Source: Anoxybacter fermentans
GTDB taxonomy: Bacteria > Bacillota > Halanaerobiia > DY22613
Reading direction: 5' to 3'
Length of the DNA stretch: 64,000 nt
Assembly (NCBI RefSeq): GCF_003991135.1
Contig: NZ_CP016379.1
Location: 1,612,001-1,676,000, forward strand
Part shown: piece after piece, positions 54,216 to 62,817 of the stretch
Layout: each line of letters starts with the position of its first letter
Numbering within the stretch: position 1 is the first letter of the stretch
Position numbers and translations under genes: made by a program
Notes under the pieces: generated by a model
What the model saw: only the letters and a program-made list of their open reading frames with translations
Databases searched by the model: none
Told to the model about the DNA's origin: nothing

Positions 54216-55132
54216 TCTTTCTTGCCTCCTTTTTTATTCTCATTAAACGCTCCCTGATAAAATACCCACGCATCTGAAGATTTGAAAACTAACAGAGTTA
54301 GCACAAGGATAATCAGAAAGAGAATCCAGGCCTGAGCTGAAGCATATCCCATCTTAAAATCACTGAAGGCATTCTGAAAAAGGTATAATACATAAAAAAG
54401 CCCGGCATTACCAGCGCCTCCCATAATATATGCTTGAGTGAAGGTCTGAAACGCACCAATGATTCCCATTATTAGATTAAAGAAAATCACCGGAGAGAGC
54501 ATGGGTAAAGTAATTTTAATAAACTTTTGCCACCTATTAGCCCCATCAATCTCTGCCGCTTCATACAATTGAACCGGAATATCATTAAGTCCAGCTAGAT
54601 AAATAACCATACCGCCACCTACTCCCCACAGGCTCATGATAATATAAGCTGGTAGAGTCCAGGCAGGATCAGATAGCCAACCAGGGCCTGTAATGCCAAA
54701 TTTAGATAATACAAAGTTTATAAGACCAAAATCGGGACTAAAAATCCATTTCCATAATAAAGATACAGCAACTCCTGAAACAACTGCAGGTAAGTAATAA
54801 ATTGTTCTGAAAATATATACCCCTTTAAATTTCTGATTTAGTAATAAGGCTACACTCAAAGAACCTAAGATTCCCAATGGGATACTGAAAATAGAATAAA
54901 TAGTAGTAACCTTTAAAGACTGCCAGAACTTAGGATCCTCAGTTAACAATTTCACATAGTTATCAAATCCTACCCATCTGGGGGGGGTAAATAAATTCCA
55001 CTTTGTAAAACTCAACCATATAGAATAACCCATAGGGAAAACAGTAAAGATGAGAAATCCTAAAATCCACGGCAGTATAAATAAATAGCCCAATAGATTT
55101 TCTCTTCTGCGGAGTTTGGAGTATTTAGCCAT
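54212..55132 (-). CDS. carbohydrate ABC importer permease (MalF type)
   Basis: 306 residues, six membrane helices, EAA loop YEAAEIDGANRWQKFIKITL. The N-terminus (ENLLGYLFILPWILGFLIF) is the family hallmark. Preceded by an intercistronic hairpin. Confidence 0.93.
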   Translation of the reverse strand: MAKYSKLRRRENLLGYLFILPWILGFLIFTVFPMGYSIWLSFTKWNLFTPPRWVGFDNYVKLLTEDPKFWQSLKVTTIYSIFSIPLGILGSLSVALLLNQKFKGVYIFRTIYYLPAVVSGVAVSLLWKWIFSPDFGLINFVLSKFGITGPGWLSDPAWTLPAYIIMSLWGVGGGMVIYLAGLNDIPVQLYEAAEIDGANRWQKFIKITLPMLSPVIFFNLIMGIIGAFQTFTQAYIMGGAGNAGLFYVLYLFQNAFSDFKMGYASAQAWILFLIILVLTLLVFKSSDAWVFYQGAFNENKKGGKKE

Positions 55133-55154
55133 ATTATAACCTCCCTGAATTATT

Positions 55155-55186
55155 AGGGACTCACTTTCTGTTGAAAATGAGTCCCT
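55155..55186 (-). promoter_or_regulatory. intercistronic hairpin before the permease genes
   Basis: AGGGACTCA-c/t-TTT pairs with AAA-TGAGTCCCT (about 12 pairs) with no T-run after it. It lies between the 596-residue gene and the first permease gene, where it could reduce read-through or protect the upstream message. Confidence 0.55.
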
Positions 55187-55193
55187 ATTCTAA

Positions 55194-56984
55194 TTACTTC
55201 TGCAGAGAATAAATCTCCAATTTTTCTTGTTCGAAATCTTTACAGATCTGGATTCTTTGTCCATACTTATTCTTCAAAGTTACAGTTTCAACAACTGGTT
55301 GTAAAACAATTTGATCTATTTTGGCATTTTGAAAACTTTTATCAGTATTACCAATCAGAGAAAGAACATGGTTTCCCCGTGTCAAACTGACTGACTTTTT
55401 CAGTCCTGACATCCAGAGATAATTACTATCTGGCGAACTTCCTTGATCAATGGCGCCAATTAACTCACCATCAATATAGATTTCTACTTCAATCTCGCCT
55501 TTTGCAACAGCCTGTTTTTCATAGATCAGATATATTAGATATTTTTGATCATTTTTAAAATATAAATTATATTTAACCTCATCCCCATCACCCAGAGCTA
55601 TAAATTGATTACCACTAAATTTACCCTGCCCTCCACCTGAATTTCCGTATCTAACCCGTGGCTGACCTTTTTCTGCTATACCCAATTCACCTTCAATATA
55701 AATGGAAAGCTCACTTACAACCTTTTGAGTATACTGTAAATACTCCCGGGCAATCGGGTTATTCTCTACTTCAATAATGCTCAAAAGTGCTTCTATTGTT
55801 GACTCAGCACCTGAATTGGCATTATATGTCTCTGGACTATCAATACCATCATAACATCTACCGGTAGCAGGGTCATACATTTGTACCTTAACCGGATTGT
55901 TACCCAGATACCACGTAGCAGCCAGTCCTGCCAATTGTGCATATTTCTCCTCACCAGTAGCATTATAAAGTTCAATATAACCCTGAACCACTACATTAAC
56001 AGCATAGGCGATCTGTTCATAACGAACCGGAGCAGGAGTTGATTCGTAAAGAAACCCATCCATAATAAGTTGGCTAAACCAACCTTCAGCTTCTAATCTG
56101 GCAGATTGAATCCAGTCATCATTATTGAGCACCCTCCCGGCCAATGCCAGAGCTTGTGTCTGCCTACTACCCCAACCATGCCATTCAGACAAGGAATTAC
56201 AACGACTTGAATGCCTTCCAAAGGGGTAAGTATTAATGCTTCCATACTGAACTTTAGCTATTCCCTCGGCCAGTTGATATATCATTTCTTTAATGGCAGG
56301 GTCAGATTTGACCTCATAATACCGTGTCAGTCCCAGTAAAGTTATTGCCGAGATATCTGCTTCCCCTCTAATTAACCAATTGGGAATTTTATAACCGTGA
56401 AGATTTATATAAGTATTATATTTACCCCGATAAAAATCAGCAGCTTTAATAGCCAATTTTAATGCCTGCTCTAACCGGGTTGCAAATTGTGGATCTAACT
56501 TGTGAAATACTTTATAGCCATAACCCAATGCCCAAACAGCCCTGGCTGCCCACCAGGAGTAAGTCTTAAAACTGGTAGGCCCATCTTTATTAATACTTAA
56601 ATCTTTATTTACAAAATTATAAAACTCTCCATCCGGAGCCTGCATATACAGGACAAATTCCAGAGTTAATCTGGCCATCTTTAAACTGTGCTGATCCTGA
56701 TACTTTTCATAATGTTTTAGATAAACCACTGCTGCTCTGGCAGTATCATCCAGACAGGCTACTCCTTCCCCTTTTGCATCAGTCCATTTATAATCTGGAG
56801 CATCTGCATAAATGTGAGTAATTGCCATCTCAATGCCTTCAATGGTAACTCTCTCATTCAAATAATTTAGATGAGAAAGGTTAACCAAAGATGGCTCTTC
56901 TGCCAGAACTTTATCAATAAATCCCGGTGTCAACATCGCTGCCAAAACGATAATAACAGCTATTATGACATAAACTATGTCCAT
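55194..56984 (-). CDS. secreted or membrane-anchored six-hairpin glycosidase-like protein
   Basis: 596 residues. The N-terminus is a hydrophobic anchor/signal (IVYVIIAVIIVLAAMLTPGF). Residues about 45-430 form helical hairpins rich in Trp, Tyr and Asp typical of (alpha/alpha)6-barrel sugar enzymes (GEGVACLDDTARAAVVYLKH; GPTSFKTYSWWAARAVWALG; SLSEWHGWGSRQTQALALAG). The last 130 residues (SGGGQGKFSGNQFIALGDGD) are a beta-sandwich, probably carbohydrate-binding. I cannot assign a GH family or reaction. It follows the binding-protein gene by 12 bases, so it is expected to cut or bind the same glycan outside the cell. Confidence 0.75.
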   Translation of the reverse strand: MDIVYVIIAVIIVLAAMLTPGFIDKVLAEEPSLVNLSHLNYLNERVTIEGIEMAITHIYADAPDYKWTDAKGEGVACLDDTARAAVVYLKHYEKYQDQHSLKMARLTLEFVLYMQAPDGEFYNFVNKDLSINKDGPTSFKTYSWWAARAVWALGYGYKVFHKLDPQFATRLEQALKLAIKAADFYRGKYNTYINLHGYKIPNWLIRGEADISAITLLGLTRYYEVKSDPAIKEMIYQLAEGIAKVQYGSINTYPFGRHSSRCNSLSEWHGWGSRQTQALALAGRVLNNDDWIQSARLEAEGWFSQLIMDGFLYESTPAPVRYEQIAYAVNVVVQGYIELYNATGEEKYAQLAGLAATWYLGNNPVKVQMYDPATGRCYDGIDSPETYNANSGAESTIEALLSIIEVENNPIAREYLQYTQKVVSELSIYIEGELGIAEKGQPRVRYGNSGGGQGKFSGNQFIALGDGDEVKYNLYFKNDQKYLIYLIYEKQAVAKGEIEVEIYIDGELIGAIDQGSSPDSNYLWMSGLKKSVSLTRGNHVLSLIGNTDKSFQNAKIDQIVLQPVVETVTLKNKYGQRIQICKDFEQEKLEIYSLQK

Positions 56985-56996
56985 AATGTTCCTCCT

Positions 56997-58235
56997 TTAC
57001 TCCTGATTCTCTTTTAAGACTTCATTGATTTTTCTGGCAGCGATTTTTACAGCCTCTTCAGGAGTCTTTTTACCCAACCAGATTGGCTGCGACATCTCTT
57101 CCCACAAAATCCGACTAATCTGACTTTGTCCAACAACATTAGTAAAACCGCGGGCATATGCCATAGAATTTCTAATTGCTTCTTCCCGATCAGGTGTTAA
57201 TCGAGGTTCAATCTCTTTTAACTTCGCCATAAGAGATTTTCTTGGTGGAGCTATCTTCCAGTGTTGGATACCATCCAATAACTCTTTCCATGCCTGATAG
57301 GCCAGTTTCTTGTGCTTGGTACTGGAGCTAATTACCAATGAAGCAGTCCAACTAAAAGTAGCTTTTACTTTTCCCTGCGGTACTTCAACTGCACCCACAT
57401 TGAAATTAAGATCATAGAAACCATCTGCAGCACCCCCAATGAACATTGCTACTTTACCGGTTTTAAAAAGATCTGCAAAACCTTGTTCCGAGATAGTTGC
57501 CATAGATGGGGTGATCTTATATTTGTGAATAATATCATGGAAAAATTTCACACCACCCAGAGCCTCTGGTTGGTCCAGAAGGGCAGTTTGACGATCCGAA
57601 CTAATAATATGACCACCATTTTGCCAGATCCAAAGTTCAGGTGTGCCCTGTTGAACAAAACCATAATAATCTATCCGGCCATCATTATCCACATCTTTAG
57701 TCATTTTCTGAGCTAAGTCCACAAACTGTTCCCAGCTCATACAGCTTTTTGGATATGGTACATTGAATTTATCAAAAAGATCTTTATTATAATAGAGAAT
57801 AAAAGGCTGATAGATCCAGGGTAAACCATATAATTGACCTTGATATCGGCTGGTTTCTAAAGCTGCTGAATAATAATCATCCAGGTCAATTTCAGGATCT
57901 TTTTTAAGAATCGGAGTTAAATTCATCAAAACCCATTTGGAAGCATAATCGGGAACAAATTCCTGAGAGAGATAAAAGATATCTGGTGGTGTACCACCGG
58001 CAATCATAACCTGTAATTTGGTATAATAATCACCAGGAATATGAATAGTTTTGATCTGGAAATCCTTATGTCTGGCATTTATTTTGTCAACAATTTGCTG
58101 TAATTCCTTTCCTTCCTCAACACCGGACCAAGTTGCAAAAGTAATAGTTACTGGTTTTTTGGCAGCAACTGTTAAAGAACAGAGATTAAGTAGTAAAACC
58201 AAAAAAATGATCAGGCCTATTATTTTTTTATGCAT
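56997..58235 (-). CDS. sugar ABC transporter solute-binding protein
   Basis: 412 residues, family 1 extracellular solute-binding protein. Signal peptide KKIIGLIIFLVLLLNLCSLT (ending near AAKK; it contains a Cys, but not in a clear lipobox). Binding fold: VTITFATWSGVEEGKELQQI, IAGGTPPDIFYLSQEFVPDY, YGLPWIYQPFILYYNKDLFD. ATG 58235 follows AAGGAGGTTAGATAG. Delivers the oligosaccharide to the two permeases. Confidence 0.92.
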   Translation of the reverse strand: MHKKIIGLIIFLVLLLNLCSLTVAAKKPVTITFATWSGVEEGKELQQIVDKINARHKDFQIKTIHIPGDYYTKLQVMIAGGTPPDIFYLSQEFVPDYASKWVLMNLTPILKKDPEIDLDDYYSAALETSRYQGQLYGLPWIYQPFILYYNKDLFDKFNVPYPKSCMSWEQFVDLAQKMTKDVDNDGRIDYYGFVQQGTPELWIWQNGGHIISSDRQTALLDQPEALGGVKFFHDIIHKYKITPSMATISEQGFADLFKTGKVAMFIGGAADGFYDLNFNVGAVEVPQGKVKATFSWTASLVISSSTKHKKLAYQAWKELLDGIQHWKIAPPRKSLMAKLKEIEPRLTPDREEAIRNSMAYARGFTNVVGQSQISRILWEEMSQPIWLGKKTPEEAVKIAARKINEVLKENQE

Positions 58236-58262
58236 CTATCTAACCTCCTTCTAAATTTGATA

Positions 58263-58288
58263 GCAGGGCAATATTGCTATTGCCCTGC
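58263..58288 (-). promoter_or_regulatory. intercistronic hairpin before the binding-protein gene
   Basis: GCAGGGCAATA-GCAA-TATTGCCCTGC, an 11-bp near-perfect stem in the gap between the 448-residue gene and the binding-protein gene. It lacks a T-run. Confidence 0.6.
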
Positions 58289-58298
58289 GAAAAATCAA

Positions 58299-59645
58299 TT
58301 ACTTAAAAATTATCCCGGTCAAATCTGCTCTTCTCGTATTTAAGAAACGAATGGCATCAGCCTCATTTTTAGCGCGGAATGGAATATAGTAGAAACTAAA
58401 TACTTCTCTGTCGCCAGGTATATAGTGAACTACTGTATCTTCAATTCTGGTCTTGAGATCAGCTGTACCGGGGAAAGCATTGAATTCGCCAGCAATCCAC
58501 TGGAATTGCCCGGTTCTAAATTCACTACTTTCATAAACCCAGGTCCTACCTTCTACAAATTTTTGTAAATCAGATGGGATTTCCGGTATATCCAGATTGA
58601 TCTCACCAATACCAATTCCCGCTGATGGAGAATAGTTAGCACGCCATTTTTCAACACTGGCAAAGATGTAGGTAGCACCCCAGAAGAGAGGTTTCATTTT
58701 ATCAGTTGCCGGAAAAATAATATAAGGAGTTCCATCGACAGTTTGAACTGCCCCTCGTTCCTTCCAGTATTCTTCCGGAGTGTATTGTTTGGCATCTGCC
58801 CAACCCATTCTCCTAAAGACAGGAAGAATATGAACAGTATCTTCCTCTTCTACCAATGGATGAGTCATCTGACTTTGTACTTTGGCCATATCAGCATAAC
58901 CCCTAAACTCAAACACATTATCGATTTTTACTTCACCATTCGGATAAATTTTTGTGTACAAAGTCTGTTCCAGCCCGGGAAACATTTCAGAAGCCATTTG
59001 AGCGACAATAGTTAAGCGAACCGGGCCATCACTAAAGATTTCCATATTCTTGACTCTAAAAGCATAGGAAACTACTTCATTATATGGACCAAGGTTCTTA
59101 TCAGCCCACCAGGTACTTTTGTTAAAACCACCGGTCCTGGCCAGACCAAGTTCAGCTGCAATAACTTTGTTGTATCCATCAAAACCTTTTATATCAACAA
59201 TGCCGTTAGAACGAACAGAGAAAACAGTTTTCTTATCACTGGTTGCTACTTCATAACCTCCATTCTCTGCTTTTTCAACAACAAAGAGATTACCTTTATA
59301 TTCCGGTTTACTGGCAAAGGGATCATCAGATACAACAATCTTATACTCACCGGGTTTTGGAGCTACAAAAACCAACTCATCATCACCGGATAAGATTCCA
59401 TTCAAATCCAGATCATCAATTTGATAAGGTAATTCTTTATCTTTAGAATCGTAAACCCTGATACTATCCCAATTTGCACCAAAGTTAACACCAATCCGCT
59501 GTTTTAAATTCTTAATGGTCATTTCCACAGGTACATTCATACCGGATACTGAAACTGTTACAGTCTGCTCCTCAGCATAACTAATACAAGTAATAATTAA
59601 TAGTATTAATAAAACAGAAAGTGCAAAAAAACTTTTTCTCCTCAT
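58299..59645 (-). CDS. secreted protein of unknown function in the sugar operon
   Basis: 448 residues with a clean signal peptide (FFALSVLLILLIITCISYAE). The mature protein is beta-rich: PVEMTIKNLKQRIGVNFGAN, YQIDDLDLNGILSGDDELVF, and FNKSTWWADKNLGPYNEVVS. The early segment with D-D-L-D-x-N-G resembles the start of DUF4861-type and related polysaccharide-associated proteins, but I would not name it on that basis. Located between GH130 and the binding protein, so it may be a carbohydrate-active or glycan-binding protein. Confidence 0.7.
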   Translation of the reverse strand: MRRKSFFALSVLLILLIITCISYAEEQTVTVSVSGMNVPVEMTIKNLKQRIGVNFGANWDSIRVYDSKDKELPYQIDDLDLNGILSGDDELVFVAPKPGEYKIVVSDDPFASKPEYKGNLFVVEKAENGGYEVATSDKKTVFSVRSNGIVDIKGFDGYNKVIAAELGLARTGGFNKSTWWADKNLGPYNEVVSYAFRVKNMEIFSDGPVRLTIVAQMASEMFPGLEQTLYTKIYPNGEVKIDNVFEFRGYADMAKVQSQMTHPLVEEEDTVHILPVFRRMGWADAKQYTPEEYWKERGAVQTVDGTPYIIFPATDKMKPLFWGATYIFASVEKWRANYSPSAGIGIGEINLDIPEIPSDLQKFVEGRTWVYESSEFRTGQFQWIAGEFNAFPGTADLKTRIEDTVVHYIPGDREVFSFYYIPFRAKNEADAIRFLNTRRADLTGIIFK

Positions 59646-59697
59646 TAGTTTTCGCCCCCCTAATTAAAATTGTTAATATTTATAGGTCAGCTTTTTT

Positions 59698-60639
59698 TCA
59701 CCTCCCTCTACCTATTTTCATCTCATTTAATTCTTTTTTTAAATCATTTTTATCTAAACTGGCTACACCAATCACTGTATCCGCTCCACCATAATAGACA
59801 TAAATTTTATCTCCTAAATCTACCGCTCCACAACTAAAAACTACATTTGGTACCAGACCATTAATCTCCCAATCTAATTCAGGTTCCAGAATCGGTTCAG
59901 CCTGCCGATATAAAACCTTTGTCGGATCATTTAAATCCAAAATAGCCAGGCCAAGACGATAAACATTATTATCATCAACCCCATGATAGATTAAAAGCCA
60001 TCCTTCATCGATTTTTATGGGAGGACCAGCAATCCCAATTTTCTTTGATTCCCAACTTTCCGGAATCGGGGACATTATAATTTGATGATTTTCCCACTCT
60101 TTTAAGTTTTCGGAAAATCCAACCCAAATATCGGGCAGCCTACGGTGTAATAATACATATTTACCCCCAATTTTTTCTGGAAATAATGCTGCATCCTTAT
60201 TTGGCTCATCCAATACTACCCCTTTACGCTTCCAATCTATTAAATTCTTAGAAGTAGCCATACAAATTCTGAAATCATTCCAATCCCTACCACCAAAACC
60301 AGTATAGAGCATATAATATGTATCACCAAGTCTGGTTATCCGGGGATCCTCTACCCCCCAATCCTCCTGTTCACCTTCACCGGTATATACCGGTTCGGTT
60401 AAACGATTAAAATGGATTCCATCTTTACTTACCGCATAGCCTATTGAAGAAGTAAATTTTTTTTCTTGAAGGGGTTTCTCGCTATCCAGATAAAATGGTT
60501 GATCAGAAGCGCGATAGAAAAGATGAAATAAGCCATTTTCATATAAAACCGCTGCATTAAAAACCGCCTCTTTTTCCCATATGTGTTCTTTTACAGGACG
60601 CAAAATAGGTTCATTTGTAAGTCTGGTTAATTTTATCAT
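59698..60639 (-). CDS. GH130-family glycoside phosphorylase (beta-mannoside type)
   Basis: 313 residues. Five-blade propeller with GH130 signatures: EAVFNAAVLYENGLFHLFYR, WGVEDPRITRLGDTYYMLYT (the catalytic Asp lies in EDPR), NKDAALFPEKIGGKYVLLHR and LVPNVVFSCGAVDLGDKIYV. GH130 enzymes split beta-mannosides with phosphate to give mannose 1-phosphate; the exact linkage cannot be read. There is no signal peptide, so it acts inside the cell on imported sugar. ATG at 60639 is chosen because AGAGGTGG overlaps the earlier GTG at 60648. Confidence 0.9.
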   Translation of the reverse strand: MIKLTRLTNEPILRPVKEHIWEKEAVFNAAVLYENGLFHLFYRASDQPFYLDSEKPLQEKKFTSSIGYAVSKDGIHFNRLTEPVYTGEGEQEDWGVEDPRITRLGDTYYMLYTGFGGRDWNDFRICMATSKNLIDWKRKGVVLDEPNKDAALFPEKIGGKYVLLHRRLPDIWVGFSENLKEWENHQIIMSPIPESWESKKIGIAGPPIKIDEGWLLIYHGVDDNNVYRLGLAILDLNDPTKVLYRQAEPILEPELDWEINGLVPNVVFSCGAVDLGDKIYVYYGGADTVIGVASLDKNDLKKELNEMKIGRGR

Positions 60640-60680
60640 TAATACCACCTCTTTTTGTTATAAATTATAGCCTGATTATA

Positions 60681-61721
60681 TTAACTGGATACAATTGGAC
60701 CTGTCGATTCCCGGATAACCGGTTCAACCGACACTACAACTTTAATTGGCTTAGTAAAGACTCCATTAATCAATTCAATCAATCGCTTACCTGCCAAAAA
60801 TCCCATTTCATGCTTAAAAATTCTTACAGTAGTTAAAGCCGGCATTGTATGCTGGGCCATCTGGATATCATCAAAACCAGCAATAGAAATATCTTCTGGA
60901 ATGGAATAACCCATCTCCTTAATCGCCTTCATAACTCCAATTGCAAGCATATCATTGGCAGCAAAAAAAGCAGTTGGCCTATTTTCTTTCTGGTTTAAAA
61001 TTGCCATTGCAGCCCGGTAACCATCCTCAGGATTAAATGTAGGTTCACAGAAGACAATCAAATTGGGATCCTTTTCTATATCTGCTTCTTTTAAAGCCTG
61101 CTTATATCCCATATATCTCTCATCTAAAGAAATATGGGTCAGGGGACCTCCTATAAAAGCAATCCTCTTATGTCCCAACTGAATCAGATGACTGACAATT
61201 TTCCTGGCACCGGCAATATTATCATTAACAATACAGTCAATATTCTCATCCCAGAGATCATTATCCACTAAAACCAGGGGAAAGTTGCTCTCTTTAATCT
61301 TCATAATGATCTTACGATCAATTTCATATCCAGTTAGAATAAGTCCGACATGCTCTTCTACATTAATTAAATCATCAATAATTTCTAAATCCTGTTCTAA
61401 CTTCCCAGTAATAGTTTTAAAAAACAATTGATAATTATGTTCCCTTAAACTTTGCTCAACTCCCTCCATAACTTGACCATAAAAGGGATCTCCCGTCAAA
61501 TTATTTAATAACCGGTTACTGAAAATAATTCCTATACTCTTTGTCTTTGAATTTTTATTCTTACTTTTATACTCACGAGGTTGGTATCCCAACTCCCTGG
61601 CTATAGCCAATACCTTATCTCTAGTTTCTGGAGCAATTCTTCCTTTTTGATTAAATACTCTGGAAACAGTAGAAGGGGAAACATTAGCTCTTTTTGCGAT
61701 ATCATAAATAGTAACCCCCAT
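60681..61721 (-). CDS. LacI-family transcriptional regulator
   Basis: 346 residues. The helix-turn-helix is MGVTIYDIAKRANVSPSTVS then RVFNQKG; hinge RELGYQPRE; sugar-binding domain IGIIFSNRLLNNLTGDPFYG to PEDISIAGFDDIQMAQHTMP. ATG at 61721 follows GTAGGTG; the GTG at 61730 overlaps it. First gene of the operon; it probably represses or activates it in response to a mannoside. A clear LacI-type operator palindrome was not identified. Confidence 0.93.
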   Translation of the reverse strand: MGVTIYDIAKRANVSPSTVSRVFNQKGRIAPETRDKVLAIARELGYQPREYKSKNKNSKTKSIGIIFSNRLLNNLTGDPFYGQVMEGVEQSLREHNYQLFFKTITGKLEQDLEIIDDLINVEEHVGLILTGYEIDRKIIMKIKESNFPLVLVDNDLWDENIDCIVNDNIAGARKIVSHLIQLGHKRIAFIGGPLTHISLDERYMGYKQALKEADIEKDPNLIVFCEPTFNPEDGYRAAMAILNQKENRPTAFFAANDMLAIGVMKAIKEMGYSIPEDISIAGFDDIQMAQHTMPALTTVRIFKHEMGFLAGKRLIELINGVFTKPIKVVVSVEPVIRESTGPIVSS

Positions 61722-61982
61722 CAATTTCACCTACTTTCTAACTAGTAATATATGGTAGTCTGTATGAATTTTGTGAATTTTTTAGTCCTTTCTATATGCT
61801 ATAATAATAAAACACTGGCAAACTATCCTGGGCTATAAATATATATACGATGTTTCATGTAATATTCCTGCTTGTTTTATTAAATTTTAAGAAACTTTTT
61901 ATGCAACTTTTTGTTTTTATTGCGCATGAATTTTATCTTGCAATCAATATCCTCAAAAAAAGCCATATCTTTATCTTTACTT

Positions 61983-62105
61983 CTTGTAAAAAGCTAATTT
62001 TTCGCTTCAGAAAAAATTTTTCAATTCATCTAAAGTTCGACTTCAATCTCGCTAAGATGGTTTAACGAAAAATTTCTATATCGCTCAAAATTAGCTTTTT
62101 GCAGT
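61983..62105. repeat. palindromic intergenic repeat, mid-size copy R12
   Basis: About 123 bp with both arms and no centre, R1-like orientation. Left terminus decayed (CTTGTAAAAAGC). Confidence 0.88.
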
Positions 62106-62334
62106 ATTATCATTAAATTAGTTATGTTTATCTTCCTATTCCTCTTCTATACCTTCTTTACATCTGTGATAATTTTTTCTTTAAATTATCTTTTTTAAGG
62201 AAGGAATTTGATAATGAATAAAGAATATGAAAAAGAAAAGAAATTATTATAATTATTATCGAATATTTCATAATATCTGATGCTATAAATAAATACATTT
62301 AAATATTTTATCGATAAAATAAAATTATAATTTT

Positions 62335-62479
62335 ACTGCAAAAAGCAAATTTTTCGTTTCAAAAGAAATTTTTCAAACCATCTAAAGTCAGATTTTAGTC
62401 GAAATAAGACACACTAATCAATAAACCCTCCTGACCCTTGATTAGCTCATCACATCCTGTGTGGAGGGAGTTTAATCAT
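62335..62479. repeat. palindromic intergenic repeat, truncated copy R13
   Basis: About 145 bp. The left arm and centre match R6/R9, but the right arm is deleted and the sequence jumps to GAGGGAGTTTAATCATA. R12 and R13 are the only things recognised in the 826-base gap 61722-62547. Confidence 0.85.
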
Positions 62480-62547
62480 ATATATAATTTTAAGAACCTT
62501 TTATAAATTAATAAATTTAAAAATTTAAAAAAGGAGGTGAAATAATC

Positions 62548-62811
62548 ATGTTGCAACCAGAAAAAAGAATAACTACCAATTTACTTATCTTCAAAAAAGA
62601 CATTACTCCCGAAACAAAAAAACGAGGTATATTCTGGTTCTGCTATTTCCTGATTTGCCTGTTGGCTCAAATATGGCCCATCTATCTGATTGGTAACAGA
62701 CTTTATCCCTTCGTATTGGGTATGCCCTTTAGCATGTTCTGGGTTGTACTCTGGATTGTAATTATCTTCATAGGCCTTCTTATCAAATTTAACCAAGAAT
62801 ATCGGAGGTGA
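62548..62811 (+). CDS. DUF3311-type small symporter subunit
   Basis: 87 residues with two membrane helices (GIFWFCYFLICLLAQIWPIY and MFWVVLWIVIIFIGLLIKF) separated by NRLYPFVLGMPFSM. This is the pattern of DUF3311 proteins that sit before sodium:solute symporters and probably assist them. ATG 62548 follows AAAGGAGGTGAAATAATC. Six bases separate it from the symporter gene. Confidence 0.85.
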   Translation: MLQPEKRITTNLLIFKKDITPETKKRGIFWFCYFLICLLAQIWPIYLIGNRLYPFVLGMPFSMFWVVLWIVIIFIGLLIKFNQEYRR

Positions 62812-62817
62812 AATTAG

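Noticed and set aside
61850-62065. 71-codon plus-strand frame upstream of the symporter genes
   Set aside because: Phe/Leu/Lys-rich AT-chance frame that ends inside repeat R12; no ribosome site.
2284-62479. CRISPR array made from the recurring ACTGCAAAAAGC units
   Set aside because: Copies are kilobases apart with no regular spacing, no short spacers and no cas genes; they are dispersed palindromes.
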